A stretch of 64,000 nucleotides of DNA, from assembly GCA_017466455.1 (NCBI GenBank), contig JAFTUD010000024.1, positions 21,146 to 85,145 of the forward strand, given 5' to 3'. A model generated the notes under the pieces. It did no database searches, was not told the origin of the DNA, and worked only from the letters and a program-made list of their open reading frames with translations. Source of the stretch: Clostridia bacterium. GTDB lineage: Bacteria > Bacillota_A > Clostridia > Oscillospirales > CAG-272. A program made the translations under genes and the position numbers. Shown piece after piece: positions 26,386 through 35,609 of the stretch (its first letter is position 1; the number at the start of each line of letters is the position of its first letter).

Positions 26386-27069
26386 ATGGAAGAAAAAGAA
26401 AATTCAAAAAACACAAGAGCGTTTTATTTAACCTTGGCAGTTGTGCTTGCGGTGATCGCAATTCTTATTATTGCAACCGTTGCAGCAAGGCGCAGCACCG
26501 AAAATCCACCTATTGATGAGTCAAGCTCATCAGGTACTGAGAGCGAAACAAATCCAACCATCTCAGAAACTGATACACTACCCGAATTTTCACTGCCTGT
26601 TGACGGTGAAATAAGCTTTGATTTCAGCGATAGCGTGCCTGTCTTCTCCCCCACAATGGACGACTGGAGAACTCACCTTGGCGTTGATGTATTAGCGGAG
26701 CTTGGCAGTGAGGTTTTCGCAGTTGCTGACGGAACTGTAACAAATGTTTGGGACGACCCATTTATGGGAACATGTGTTTCTGTTGAGCATTCAGGAAACG
26801 CAGTGAGCATTTACAAGAACCTTGCAAAGGATGTTGGTGACGGAATTGTTATCGGTTGCTCCGTAAAGGCAGGCGATGTTATCGGAAGCGTTGGTGAAAC
26901 GGCGATGAATGAAATTGCGCAAGAGCCTCACCTACACTTTGAAATGACCGTTAAGGGCGAAACAGTTGACCCTAAAAATCACTTGAAGTTCCCTACAAAG
27001 GATATTGTAGATAATAACGAAAGCCAAAGCGAGAGCGAATCAAGCTCCGCGCCAAGCGAAAACGCTTGA
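26386..27069 (+). CDS. membrane-anchored M23 (LytM) peptidase, SpoIIQ-like
   Basis: A 227-residue protein starting at ATG 26386 after GAAAGGAAAT. A single TM helix at about residues 14-36 is followed by a Ser/Glu/Thr-rich linker and a LytM domain. The zinc ligands appear complete: THLGVDV (His and Asp) and PHLHFEM (HxH). M23 enzymes cut peptidoglycan cross-bridges. Size and single-pass topology match SpoIIQ, the forespore protein that in clostridia keeps its zinc site, but no sporulation neighbour supports this, and a general cell-wall hydrolase is equally possible. It is monocistronic and ends in a strong terminator. Confidence 0.8.
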   Translation: MEEKENSKNTRAFYLTLAVVLAVIAILIIATVAARRSTENPPIDESSSSGTESETNPTISETDTLPEFSLPVDGEISFDFSDSVPVFSPTMDDWRTHLGVDVLAELGSEVFAVADGTVTNVWDDPFMGTCVSVEHSGNAVSIYKNLAKDVGDGIVIGCSVKAGDVIGSVGETAMNEIAQEPHLHFEMTVKGETVDPKNHLKFPTKDIVDNNESQSESESSSAPSENA

Positions 27070-27099
27070 CAAGCAAAGCTACTTTTAAAATCCAACTTA

Positions 27100-27127
27100 A
27101 AAAAGCCGAGATTTCTCGGCTTTTTAT
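27100..27127 (+). terminator. terminator of the M23 peptidase gene
   Basis: Arms AAAAAGCCGAG and CTCGGCTTTTT with an ATTT loop. Confidence 0.88.
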
Positions 27128-27133
27128 TATTTA

Positions 27134-27181
27134 TTAGGTTATTAAGTTACTGTCAAAAAGTGTTGATAATATTTTCTTCAT
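27134..27181 (-). pseudogene. relic of a lipoprotein gene start (15 codons)
   Basis: Behind a complete leader and ribosome binding site (AAAGGAG) a reading frame begins MKKILSTLF and stops after 15 codons. The first codons match the signal peptides of the neighbouring lipoproteins (MKKILSIL and MKKFLSML). After CTTTT an extra T seems to shift the frame, and the similarity ends before the M23 terminator. It looks like the 5' stump left when another paralogue was deleted. Confidence 0.6.
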
Positions 27182-27189
27182 AAAATCAA

Positions 27190-27220
27190 CTCCTTTATTT
27201 AAGGGCGGGCAAGGGCGCCC
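27190..27220 (-). repeat. lipoprotein leader repeat, copy A
   Basis: 31 bases identical to 27948-27978, holding a G+C-rich hairpin (GGGCG/CGCCC) directly upstream of AAAGGAG. Here it precedes the relic start codon, and it lies just after the stop codon of the next lipoprotein gene. Confidence 0.85.
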
Positions 27221-27227
27221 TTAACAT

Positions 27228-27938
27228 TCAATCGCCTATTACATCGTGAATTTCGGTATAAAGTTTACAAGGACTGTTGTATTCTTCGCCTAAAAACATA
27301 TAATGTTTTTCTATTACCTTGATAATTTGAGGATTCGTGTCGTTGCAAAGTTCCTTTGGAATTATACAAACATCGCAAAACTCTTGCACTGCTTCGGACA
27401 CTTCACCGTCTTTGGGACTTATTCGATTATAAGTCAATGTATAATAATCGCCCTCTTTTTTAAAATCCGTATAGTGTATGTCGTAACTTCGGATATGCCC
27501 CTCACAACCTCTGATTACAAGAACAAAATTGTCCTCAAAGGTTTGCTCGGTGATTCCCGTAGGGCGGAAATCTATTGCACCTTTTTGAAATTCTTCGTAA
27601 GTAAAAATCGCCTTAGCACATGCAAACATACCATGGCGGCATTCCCCTTCTTCGATTCCCGTTTCGTAATACCAACCTATCCACGACTGATAGGCGTTTG
27701 CAAAGGTGTCACGAGTGATGTTATTCAAAACATTATCATCAAGGATCGTTTCACTTTCGGTTTCGCTCGGGATTTCACTCTTGCTTTCTTCACCTGTGGA
27801 TTCAGATTGAACTATGCTCTCGCTTGAAGATTCACTCTTTGTTTCACTTTGTGATGATGAAATTTCCTCATTTCCGCATGAAACAAGCAAGCTAAGAAAC
27901 ATTATAAGAGTCAAAAGCATTGATAAAAATTTCTTCAT
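27228..27938 (-). CDS. putative lipoprotein with one copy of the FxxNxVLxV-PKEL domain
   Basis: 236 residues. A lipoprotein signal peptide ends in the lipobox LLVSC, so the mature protein starts at Cys21. Residues 24-70 are a Ser/Glu-rich spacer. One domain follows, with FEDNFVLVIRGCEG and DVCIIPKEL as its first and last marks, and about 25 further residues. The domain recurs in three other genes of this window. I do not recognise it for certain; its shape (a strand, a glycine turn, then a beta-hairpin) recalls PrcB_C-like domains. The protein should sit on the outer face of the membrane. Leader and ribosome binding site are duplicated downstream at 27175-27220. Confidence 0.75.
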   Translation of the reverse strand: MKKFLSMLLTLIMFLSLLVSCGNEEISSSQSETKSESSSESIVQSESTGEESKSEIPSETESETILDDNVLNNITRDTFANAYQSWIGWYYETGIEEGECRHGMFACAKAIFTYEEFQKGAIDFRPTGITEQTFEDNFVLVIRGCEGHIRSYDIHYTDFKKEGDYYTLTYNRISPKDGEVSEAVQEFCDVCIIPKELCNDTNPQIIKVIEKHYMFLGEEYNSPCKLYTEIHDVIGD

Positions 27939-27947
27939 AAAATCACA

Positions 27948-27978
27948 CTCCTTTATTTAAGGGCGGGCAAGGGCGCCC
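27948..27978 (-). repeat. lipoprotein leader repeat, copy B
   Basis: The functional copy, directly upstream of the ribosome binding site of the lipoprotein gene that starts at 27938. It is identical over 31 bases to 27190-27220, and similarity continues into the signal-peptide codons. Confidence 0.85.
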
Positions 27979-28106
27979 CGTTTTTATTTATGATATTTCT
28001 ATGGTTTTGGCAAAAGTCATATTTAAAGATTATTTCACTAACATTCGTTTGCTTTTTAGAACGCACTGTGTAAACAATAAAGTTTAAACACGGAGTTAGC
28101 CTGATT

Positions 28107-28652
28107 TTAAGCAGTAGTCCAAATAACCTTCAAATTGTCCTCGTAAAAATTGAGGTTGTTTTTTTGTTCAAACAGTGTTTTGGGAACAAAAAATACACCG
28201 TTCAAATATTTTATATCATCAGTTCCTTCTTCTTCTAATGTGACCTCAATTTGTAAAATCACGGTATGTTTTGTTTCGTTCTCATCAAAATCCATGCCAA
28301 CCAACACATTTTTTAAGCCCCAATGACTAAAATAGGGAAATGGCACTTCTAAATTAGAGATCAATAGTGCATAATTATCATTAAATCTTGATTTATCAAT
28401 GTCATTCGATGAATTATCAATAACTTGCAACAATTCATCATAGGTTTCGTAAATTGCAAAATTTGGAACATTAGTATTTAATCTAAGATCAATAATTTTA
28501 TCATAATAATCGGATTTCACAGTTGATTGTATATCTTCGTTAGAATTTTCTCCGCATTCACCTTGTGATGATGAATTTTCTTCATTACCGCACGAAATTA
28601 GTGCGATGAAGCAAAACACCAGTGCCAAAAGTATTGATAATATTTTCTTCAT
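28107..28652 (-). CDS. putative lipoprotein, paralogue of the one at 27228-27938
   Basis: 181 residues with a lipoprotein signal peptide ending ALISCGNEE (Cys21) and a short Ser/Glu/Asn spacer. A single domain reads FNDNYALLISNLE, then GLKNVLVGMDF, and ends NGVFFVPKTLFEQ. It lacks the longer Ser-rich spacer of its neighbour. The ribosome binding region GGAGTGTGATTTTATGAAG is the same as that of the gene at 27938, which shows recent duplication. Function unknown; surface location is predicted from the lipobox alone. Confidence 0.75.
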   Translation of the reverse strand: MKKILSILLALVFCFIALISCGNEENSSSQGECGENSNEDIQSTVKSDYYDKIIDLRLNTNVPNFAIYETYDELLQVIDNSSNDIDKSRFNDNYALLISNLEVPFPYFSHWGLKNVLVGMDFDENETKHTVILQIEVTLEEEGTDDIKYLNGVFFVPKTLFEQKNNLNFYEDNLKVIWTTA

Positions 28653-28850
28653 AAAATCACACTCCTTTTATTTGTGAGGGCATTTAGAATGCCTATATTC
28701 CCCCTTGCTAATTTAATTTTATCACACCGTATTATGATTTTGTTGATTTTCACAAAACCTTCACATTCAAAATGAAAGGTTTTACATTTTGCACAAAAAA
28801 GAAAGAATTTTCAAGGATTTGGAGAGCCGATTTTTGTGCAAATTGCAAGC

Positions 28851-28880
28851 AAAAACCTCTTGCCGAGGCAAGAGGTTTTT
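28851..28880 (-). terminator. terminator of the arginine operon
   Basis: Thirteen-base-pair stem AAAAACCTCTTGC/GCAAGAGGTTTTT with a CGAG loop, and T-runs on both sides. It lies about 120 bases after the argF stop codon. Confidence 0.85.
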
Positions 28881-28915
28881 TATCTTATTAAATTAGTCTT
28901 ACTGATGACCGCGCA

Positions 28916-28959
28916 GTTCACGGGGGAAATGCACTTCGGCGTACATTGAGGTCGTGAAC
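28916..28959 (-). ncRNA. structured 3'-UTR element of the arginine operon (unassigned)
   Basis: An outer 7-bp stem (GTTCACG 28916-28922 with CGTGAAC 28953-28959) encloses a small hairpin AATG-C-AC/GT-A-CATT with a TTCGGC loop (28928-28947). The whole block is clearly richer in G+C than the flanks and lies between the argF stop codon and the terminator. It encodes nothing I can support. It may be an RNA element or an inserted fragment. Confidence 0.35.
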
Positions 28960-28997
28960 GAGGAGCAACACAGTATGACTGACGGGAGTGGGACAAA

Positions 28998-29984
28998 TCA
29001 GAGAGTTGCGAGCATAACTGCCTTTATTGTGTGCATTCTATTCTCGGCTTCCTCAAAGACGATTGATTTATCGCTTTCAAAGACCTCGTTAGTTACTTCC
29101 ATAGCATCTCTGCCGAAGCGCTCGCCCATTTCTCTACCTATTGTGGTTTTAAGGTCGTGGTAGGCAGGTAGGCAGTGCATAAATACTGCGTCCTCGCTTG
29201 CCATATTCATAATTTCCATATTAACTTGATATGGTGAAAGGTCCTCTATTCTTTGCGCCCACACATCGGTAGGCTCACCCATTGAAACCCACACATCGGT
29301 ATAGATTACATTTGCGCCCTTTACTGCCTTTTTAGGATCTACCTCAAAGGTGATTGTTGAGCCGTTTTCCTTGGCAATATCCTTACAAATTGCGGTAAGC
29401 TCTGCATTTGGGAAATACTTTTCGGGAGCGCATGCAACGAAGTCAATTCCCATCTTTGCACAGCCAACCATGAGTGAGTTTGCCATATTGAAGCGAGCAT
29501 CGCCCATATAAACGAATTTAATTCCCTTTAGCTTACCAAAATGCTCCTTAATTGTAAGGAAGTCGGCAAGAATTTGAGTTGGGTGAAATTCGTTTGTAAG
29601 TCCGTTCCAAACAGGCACCTTGGAATATTTTGCAAGCTCCTCAACAATTTCCTGTCCGTAGCCACGGTATTCAATTCCGTCGTAAATTCCGCTAAGAACT
29701 CTTGCTGTGTCGGCAATGCTTTCCTTTTTGCCGATTTGAGAGCCTGTTGGGTCAAGATAGGTTACATGCATACCAAGGTCGTATGCGGCAACCTCAAAGC
29801 TACAACGGGTGCGTGTGCTTGTTTTTTCAAATATAAGAGCGATATTTTTACCCTTACAGTATTCGTGTGGCTCGCCAGCCTTTTTCTTTGCCTTAAGCTC
29901 GGAAGCCAAATTTATAAGTCCCTCAATTTCCTCAGATGTGAAATCAAGAAGCTTCAAAAAATCCTTACCCTTTAAAAAATTCAT
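28998..29984 (-). CDS. argF: ornithine carbamoyltransferase
   Basis: 329 residues from ATG 29984, which follows AAAGGAG; a longer frame to 30023 would overlap argD and lacks a site. STRTRCSFE (about residues 53-61) binds carbamoyl phosphate, [11 protein letters not shown] is the second substrate loop, and [10 protein letters not shown] near 265 carries the catalytic Cys-Leu-Pro. It makes citrulline from ornithine and carbamoyl phosphate in the cytoplasm. It is the last gene of the arg operon, 23 bases after argD. The catabolic paralogue cannot be excluded by sequence, but the operon makes the biosynthetic role clear. Confidence 0.96.
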   Translation of the reverse strand: MNFLKGKDFLKLLDFTSEEIEGLINLASELKAKKKAGEPHEYCKGKNIALIFEKTSTRTRCSFEVAAYDLGMHVTYLDPTGSQIGKKESIADTARVLSGIYDGIEYRGYGQEIVEELAKYSKVPVWNGLTNEFHPTQILADFLTIKEHFGKLKGIKFVYMGDARFNMANSLMVGCAKMGIDFVACAPEKYFPNAELTAICKDIAKENGSTITFEVDPKKAVKGANVIYTDVWVSMGEPTDVWAQRIEDLSPYQVNMEIMNMASEDAVFMHCLPAYHDLKTTIGREMGERFGRDAMEVTNEVFESDKSIVFEEAENRMHTIKAVMLATL

Positions 29985-30007
29985 ACTATTCTCCTTTAAG
30001 GATCGCG

Positions 30008-31171
30008 TCAGAGTGCGACACATTCCTTTAATATTTCAATAGCCCTTTTAAGCTCATCCATTGGGATATTAAGCGCGGGGAGCAATCTTATCTTGCTCTT
30101 TGCCTTAATTGGCAAAATTCCCCTTTTAAAGCACTCAGCAAGCACGAGTGAGCTATCCTTTTCGGTTTCAACGCCTATCATAAGTCCAAGACCGCTAACG
30201 CTTTTAACTCCCTTGGCTCCGTTAAGAGCATTGAATATGTATTCGGAGCGAGCCTTGACGCCATCAAGAAGCTCCTTATCAATTCTTGAAATTATATTGA
30301 GTGCGCCTGCGCACGCTATTGGATTGCCACCGAAGGTAGAGCCGTGAGAGCCTGCGTTAAGAGTATTTTCTACCCTTTCAAAAAGAAGAGTTGCTCCTAT
30401 TGGCAAGCCACCGCCAAGACCCTTTGCGGTTGACACGATGTCGGGGACAAAATCAAACTGCTCATAGGCGTAGAGTGTGCCTGTGCGTCCGTTTCCTGTT
30501 TGGACCTCATCGGCGATTATAAGAAGGTCGTTTTCCCTTGCGAGCTTAACACAGTCGCTAACAAAGCTCTTATCAAGTGGCAAAACTCCGCCCTCTCCCT
30601 GTACCATTTCCATCATAATGGCACAGCATTTTGTGGTATTTATAATTGATTTTACGCTATCAATATTATTCGCCTCGGCATAGGCAAAGCCCTCGGGGAA
30701 CGGTCCGAAATCCTTATGGAATACATCCTGTCCTGTTGCCTTAAGGGTTGTTATAGTTCTGCCGTGGAAGCTGTTTTTAAGGGTTATTACAGTATAATCG
30801 CCCTCGCCCTTAGTATCCTGCGCCCATTTTCTTGCGACCTTTATTGCGCACTCATTTGCCTCGGCACCCGAGTTGCCGAAAAAGACTCTTTTTGCGCCTG
30901 TTCTCTCACAAAGAAGCTTTGCAAGGCGTGCGCAGGGCTCGGAATAATAAAGATTTGACACATGCTGGAATTTTCCAAGCTGTGCGGTAACTGCCCCTAT
31001 CCATTCATCATCGGCTACGCCGAAGGTATTTACTGCAATACCTGTTGCAAGGTCAATATATTCCTTTCCACTCTCATCATAAACGAGAGATCCCTTACCC
31101 GAAACGATTTCAATATCAAAGCGGGCATATGTGCTTGCAACATACTGCTTATCTATTTGCTTATTGCTCAT
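30008..31171 (-). CDS. argD: acetylornithine aminotransferase
   Basis: 387 residues of the class III PLP aminotransferases. [16 protein letters not shown] (near residue 98) binds the phosphate, [13 protein letters not shown] holds the Asp that contacts the pyridine ring, and [13 protein letters not shown] (near 247) has the Schiff-base Lys. It moves the amino group from glutamate to N-acetylglutamate semialdehyde. It overlaps argB by 11 bases. Length and motifs are normal. Confidence 0.95.
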   Translation of the reverse strand: MSNKQIDKQYVASTYARFDIEIVSGKGSLVYDESGKEYIDLATGIAVNTFGVADDEWIGAVTAQLGKFQHVSNLYYSEPCARLAKLLCERTGAKRVFFGNSGAEANECAIKVARKWAQDTKGEGDYTVITLKNSFHGRTITTLKATGQDVFHKDFGPFPEGFAYAEANNIDSVKSIINTTKCCAIMMEMVQGEGGVLPLDKSFVSDCVKLARENDLLIIADEVQTGNGRTGTLYAYEQFDFVPDIVSTAKGLGGGLPIGATLLFERVENTLNAGSHGSTFGGNPIACAGALNIISRIDKELLDGVKARSEYIFNALNGAKGVKSVSGLGLMIGVETEKDSSLVLAECFKRGILPIKAKSKIRLLPALNIPMDELKRAIEILKECVAL

Positions 31172-32048
31172 TGCTCTTATCCTTAATTACCATTGTTCCT
31201 GCGCCCTCATCAGTTAGCATTTCAATAAGTAATGCGTGAGAAACGCGACCGTCAAGAATGGTTACTCTTTCAACGCCATGCTCTATTGCCTCAATACAGC
31301 ACTCTACCTTAGGTATCATACCGCCCGAGATAATTCCGCTTTCAAAAAGCTCTCTTGCCTCGGCAATATCGATACAGGGAATTATTGAGCTTGGGTCGTC
31401 CTTATCCCTTAAAATGCCTGCGATATCAGTCATTGTAAGGAGCCTTTCCGCCTTCATTTCGCCTGCGATGTATGCGGCGGCGGTATCGGCGTTTATGTTA
31501 TAAACATTTCCCTCGTTATCACAGCCTATTGTTGATACAACGGGGATATAGCCCTTTTCAAGAAGGTCGTTAATCGGCTTTACATCTACCTTTGTAATTC
31601 TTCCTACATAGCCGAGATTTTCATCCTTCATCTCTGCCTGTATCATATGTCCGTCAAGTCCGCTAAGACCGATAGCCTCGCCACCGTTGATTTCAAGAAG
31701 GTTTACAAGGCTCTTATTTATCTTGCCTGCAAGAACCATTTGAACAACCTCGGCAGTTTCCTTATCGGTTACGCGAAGTCCGTTCAGAAATACGGATTCC
31801 TTGCCGATTTTCTTAAGCATATCGGTAATTTCGGGTCCGCCACCGTGAACAAGCACTACCTTTACTCCGATCAGGTGAAGAAGAACGATGTCCTCCATTA
31901 CCTGCTCCTTAAGATGCTCGTTTATCATTGCGTTTCCGCCGTATTTTACAACGATGCTTTTACCATAGTATTTTTGTATGTACGGAAGCGCCTGTGTAAG
32001 AACCTCGGCACGATGAGCGTTTGTTATTTCGATTGGTAAATTTTCCAT
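31161..32048 (-). CDS. argB: acetylglutamate kinase
   Basis: 295 residues of the amino-acid kinase family. KYGGNAMI near residue 35 and VLVHGGGPEI near 66 bind ATP and substrate, and NINADTAAAYIAG near 188 is the ArgB hallmark. It phosphorylates N-acetylglutamate. The N-terminal helix (AEVLTQALPYIQKYYGKS) is the kind found in arginine-sensitive hexameric ArgB, so feedback inhibition by arginine is plausible. Its start codon shares one base with the argJ stop codon (TAATG). Confidence 0.96.
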   Translation of the reverse strand: MENLPIEITNAHRAEVLTQALPYIQKYYGKSIVVKYGGNAMINEHLKEQVMEDIVLLHLIGVKVVLVHGGGPEITDMLKKIGKESVFLNGLRVTDKETAEVVQMVLAGKINKSLVNLLEINGGEAIGLSGLDGHMIQAEMKDENLGYVGRITKVDVKPINDLLEKGYIPVVSTIGCDNEGNVYNINADTAAAYIAGEMKAERLLTMTDIAGILRDKDDPSSIIPCIDIAEARELFESGIISGGMIPKVECCIEAIEHGVERVTILDGRVSHALLIEMLTDEGAGTMVIKDKSNEQ

Positions 32049-33268
32049 TATGTTCTATAATCTCCGTTTATTTTTACATAATCGTAGGTGAGGTCACAGC
32101 CCCAAGCTACACTGTTTGCATCACCGTCGCCAAGTTTGACAACTGTTGTAATTTCGTTTTCGAGAAGGATTTCTTTTGCTATTTCCTCGGAAAAGTCAAC
32201 ACCTGCACCGTCTTTACAAACGAGGATTTCGCCCTTTGCCGATTTGAAATAAACATCTACTTTGTTTACATCAACATCAGCGCCACTATAACCGATTGCG
32301 CAAAGAATTCTTCCCCAGTTAGCATCTGCGCCGAACATTGCTGCCTTTACAAGTGATGAGCAAATTATACTCTTTGCGATTATTTTTGCGTTTTTATCGT
32401 CCTTCGCACCGTATACCTCACACTCAATGAGCTTTGTTGCGCCCTCTCCGTCATAGGCGATATTGCGGCAAAGGTGGACTGTTATTGTATTAAGAGCCTT
32501 CATAAACGCATCAAACGCCTCGCCCTCGCTATCGACAATGGCATTGCCTGCCATTCCGTTAGCCATTACGGTGACCATATCGTTTGTTGATGTATCTCCA
32601 TCAACGCTTACCATATTAAAGGTGCTTTGAATATCAGTCGAAAGTGCCTTTTGAAGCATTTTAGGGCTGATATTACAGTCGGTTGTGATGAAAACGAGCA
32701 TTGTTGCCATATTTGGGTGAATAATTCCTGAGCCCTTAGCAATTCCGCCTATTTTACATTCCTTGCCATCAACCTCAAAGCTTACTGCAACCTCTTTAAG
32801 TCTTGTATCGGTGGTCATAATTCCCTCGGCTGCATCACGGCTTGCACCAAAATTATCTCTCAAGCCCGAAACGAGTGTTGGAATTGCTGTTACGATAGGG
32901 GCGATATCAAGTGGTTGACCGATAACGCCTGTTGATGCTACAACGATGTCACTTGCATCTATTTTTAGCTCCTTTGCCAAGGCGATACAGGTATTTTGGG
33001 CAACCTCTATTCCGTCAGCGTTACAGGTGTTGGCATTTCCGCTATTACAAATTACTGCCTGAGCATAGCCATTTGCAACATTATTTTTTGTAACGGTGAG
33101 GGGTGCGCCCTTTACCTTGTTAGTTGTATAAACGCAGGCAGTGCTTGCCTTTACCTCTGAATAAATCAAAGCAAGGTCCTTTTTGGACTTATTCTTTCTA
33201 ATTCCGCAATGCACTCCGTTTGCATAAAATCCTTTTGCGGCAACTACGCCACCTTCAATAAAATTCAT
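32048..33268 (-). CDS. argJ: bifunctional glutamate N-acetyltransferase / ornithine acetyltransferase
   Basis: 406 residues. ArgJ recycles the acetyl group from N-acetylornithine to glutamate. It is made as a precursor that cuts itself before a Thr: the cleavage motif GSGIIHPNMATMLVF lies near residue 180, with the new N-terminal Thr in ATML. The presence of argJ and the absence of argA and argE in the operon indicate the cyclic pathway. Whether it can also use acetyl-CoA cannot be told from sequence. Confidence 0.96.
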   Translation of the reverse strand: MNFIEGGVVAAKGFYANGVHCGIRKNKSKKDLALIYSEVKASTACVYTTNKVKGAPLTVTKNNVANGYAQAVICNSGNANTCNADGIEVAQNTCIALAKELKIDASDIVVASTGVIGQPLDIAPIVTAIPTLVSGLRDNFGASRDAAEGIMTTDTRLKEVAVSFEVDGKECKIGGIAKGSGIIHPNMATMLVFITTDCNISPKMLQKALSTDIQSTFNMVSVDGDTSTNDMVTVMANGMAGNAIVDSEGEAFDAFMKALNTITVHLCRNIAYDGEGATKLIECEVYGAKDDKNAKIIAKSIICSSLVKAAMFGADANWGRILCAIGYSGADVDVNKVDVYFKSAKGEILVCKDGAGVDFSEEIAKEILLENEITTVVKLGDGDANSVAWGCDLTYDYVKINGDYRT

Positions 33269-33277
33269 AGCTTCTCC

Positions 33278-34210
33278 TTAAATTTCAAGAGTCTTTGTTT
33301 TTTCACAGCCGAGCTTGATATTCAAGCATTCAACGGCGGCTCCCGATGCGCCCTTGCCAAGATTATCATATCTTGCGACAAGGATTATTCTTTCTTCATT
33401 TCCGTATACCTCAATCATCATTGAGTCCTTGCCGTGCAGCTTACCTGCGGACAAAAATCCGCCCTCATCACCTGCTTCGTTATAGGAAATTATAGGTGTA
33501 TTATATTGGTTCTTATAGATTTGCTTAATTTCTTCAATTCCGCCGTAGCTTAGCTGACTCTTGAAAAGAGGCACAGTTACCTCCATTCCCGAATAGAAAT
33601 CGCCAACTATCGGGCAAAATACAGGTGCGTTTTCAAGACCTGTGATTTTCACGATTTCCGGAATGTGCTTATGCTTTTGGGCAAGTGCGTACTGTCTTGG
33701 CGCGTCAAGAAGCGCACTGCGCTCATTACTCTCATAATCGGCAATCATGCTCTTTCCGCCACCGCTATACCCTGTAAGGGAGTGTGCGGTAAGAAGCGCG
33801 TCCTTTGGCAAAATTCCTGCCCTTATAAGTGGGTAAACAAGCGCGATAAAGCCACTTGCATGACAGCCGGGAACTGCGATTCTTTTGCTGTTTATGATTT
33901 TGTCCTCAAGCTCCTTACCAAGCTCGGCAAAGCCGTATGCCCAGTCGGGATTTGTCCTATGTGCGGTTGAGGCGTCAATTACAACGACGCTTTCGTTTTC
34001 GATCATAGACACAGCCTCAATAGCCGCGGCGTCGGGCAAGCATAGAAATACGAAGTCAACGCTATTCATTATTTCCTTACGAGCCACGGGGTCCTTCCTA
34101 AGCTCATCGGGCAAGGAAACAATTTCAACATCGTCACGGCCGAGCAAGCGCTCCTCAATTCTAAGTCCTGTTGTGCCTGCCTTACCATCTATAAAAACTC
34201 TTTTTTTCAT
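33278..34210 (-). CDS. argC: N-acetyl-gamma-glutamyl-phosphate reductase (type 2 ArgC)
   Basis: 310 residues, shorter than classical ArgC (about 345) and of the type 2 group, with the start FIDGKAGTTGLRIEERL for NADP binding. The catalytic Cys is in AVPGCHASGF near residue 117. It reduces acetylglutamyl phosphate to the semialdehyde. It lies seven bases after argH and nine before argJ. Type 2 ArgC in a full Firmicute arg operon is a little less common than type 1 but well known. Confidence 0.93.
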   Translation of the reverse strand: MKKRVFIDGKAGTTGLRIEERLLGRDDVEIVSLPDELRKDPVARKEIMNSVDFVFLCLPDAAAIEAVSMIENESVVVIDASTAHRTNPDWAYGFAELGKELEDKIINSKRIAVPGCHASGFIALVYPLIRAGILPKDALLTAHSLTGYSGGGKSMIADYESNERSALLDAPRQYALAQKHKHIPEIVKITGLENAPVFCPIVGDFYSGMEVTVPLFKSQLSYGGIEEIKQIYKNQYNTPIISYNEAGDEGGFLSAGKLHGKDSMMIEVYGNEERIILVARYDNLGKGASGAAVECLNIKLGCEKTKTLEI

Positions 34211-34217
34211 TTCGTTA

Positions 34218-35594
34218 TTAGTCCTTCAAAAGTCCTTCAACATATTTTATTTGCTCATTTACGGAGTCATAGCCCGTTGAGCCTCTTGAAATTCTCTTTC
34301 TTATACATGTTTCAAGAGAAATTTCACCGTACAAATCGCTATCAAAGACCTCTGAATAGCCCTTGTATTCATTGAGAGGAATTTCGTCAAGCGTTTTTCC
34401 CTCTTTTACGCATTTTCCAACGATTGTACCAACGATTTTATAAGCTGTACGGAACGGAATTCCGCGCTTGGTAAGATAGTCGGCAAGGTCGGTTGCGTTT
34501 ATGAAGCCCTTTTTAGATGCGTTATACATATTTTCCTTAAGCGCCTTCATTGTCCTTATCATAGGAATGAATACGCCAAGGCATTTTTTAACTGTTTCCA
34601 CGCTATCAAAAATTGCTTCCTTATCCTCCTGCATATCCTTGTTATATGCAAGCGGTATTCCCTTAAGCATTGTAAGGGTTGCCATAAGGTCGCCATAAAC
34701 ACGACCCGTCTTTCCTCTTACAAGCTCTGCCATATCGGGGTTTTTCTTTTGTGGCATAATTGACGAGCCTGTTGTATAGGCATCATCAAGCTCCACAAAC
34801 TTGAACTCCCAGCTTGACCAAAGAATAATTTCCTCGCTGAAGCGGGATAGGTGCATCATTATAGTTGCAAATGCGCTTTCAAGCTCTATGCAATAATCTC
34901 TGTCAGACACGCCGTCAATGGAGTTCATACAAATGCCGTCAAAGCCAAGCGCCTCGGCAACCATATCACGGTTTGTCGGATATGTTGTACCTGCAAGGGC
35001 GCACGAGCCAAGCGGTGAGTAGTTCATTCTCTTTAATGCGTCCTCAAGCCTTGTAATGTCACGAAGGAGCATCATACAATACGCAAGAAGATGATGTGCA
35101 AAGGTAATCGGCTGTGCCCTTTGAAGGTGGGTGTAGCCCGGCATTATTGTTTCAGTATTTACCCTTGCCTGCTCCAAAATCGCTCCTATAAGCTCCTTTA
35201 GCATTGAGATAATGTCATTTACCTCATCACGCATATAGAGCCTTAGGTCAAGTGCGACCTGATCGTTACGGGAACGGGCAGTATGAAGCTTTTTGCCCGT
35301 GTCCCCGATCCTTTTTGTAAGCTCCGCCTCAACGAACATATGAATGTCCTCGGCGTTTTCGTCAAATGCGAGCGTACCGTTATTAAGATCGGCAAGGATT
35401 GAGGAAAGTCCGCCGATTATTTCGCCAAGCTCAACATCGGTCAAAATTCCGACTCTACAAAGCATTATAGCGTGCTGAGTAGAGCCCTCTATATCCTGCT
35501 TATACATTTTTTTATCAAAATGAATTGAAGAATTGAAATCATCAGCCATCTTATCAAGAGCCTTTTCAAATCTTCCCGCCCACATTTTTTCCAT
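34218..35594 (-). CDS. argH: argininosuccinate lyase
   Basis: 458 residues. The fumarase-superfamily signature GSSIMPQKKNPD near residue 278 holds the catalytic Ser. HTARSRNDQVALDLRL (about 104-119) and TIMPGYTHLQRAQP (about 152-165) are the other conserved blocks. It splits argininosuccinate to arginine and fumarate. It is the second gene of the operon, 15 bases after argG. Confidence 0.97.
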   Translation of the reverse strand: MEKMWAGRFEKALDKMADDFNSSIHFDKKMYKQDIEGSTQHAIMLCRVGILTDVELGEIIGGLSSILADLNNGTLAFDENAEDIHMFVEAELTKRIGDTGKKLHTARSRNDQVALDLRLYMRDEVNDIISMLKELIGAILEQARVNTETIMPGYTHLQRAQPITFAHHLLAYCMMLLRDITRLEDALKRMNYSPLGSCALAGTTYPTNRDMVAEALGFDGICMNSIDGVSDRDYCIELESAFATIMMHLSRFSEEIILWSSWEFKFVELDDAYTTGSSIMPQKKNPDMAELVRGKTGRVYGDLMATLTMLKGIPLAYNKDMQEDKEAIFDSVETVKKCLGVFIPMIRTMKALKENMYNASKKGFINATDLADYLTKRGIPFRTAYKIVGTIVGKCVKEGKTLDEIPLNEYKGYSEVFDSDLYGEISLETCIRKRISRGSTGYDSVNEQIKYVEGLLKD

Positions 35595-35609
35595 AGCTAA
35601 ATTCCTTTA

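Larger units (their letters stand above)
28653..28997. other. 345-bp intergenic region between argF and the lipoprotein pair
   Basis: From right to left it holds the unexplained G+C-rich block after argF (28908-28997), the arg terminator (28851-28880), and an AT-rich stretch with a small hairpin (GGCATT/AATGCC near 28690) that is probably the lipoprotein promoter region. No coding frame is convincing. Confidence 0.6.
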
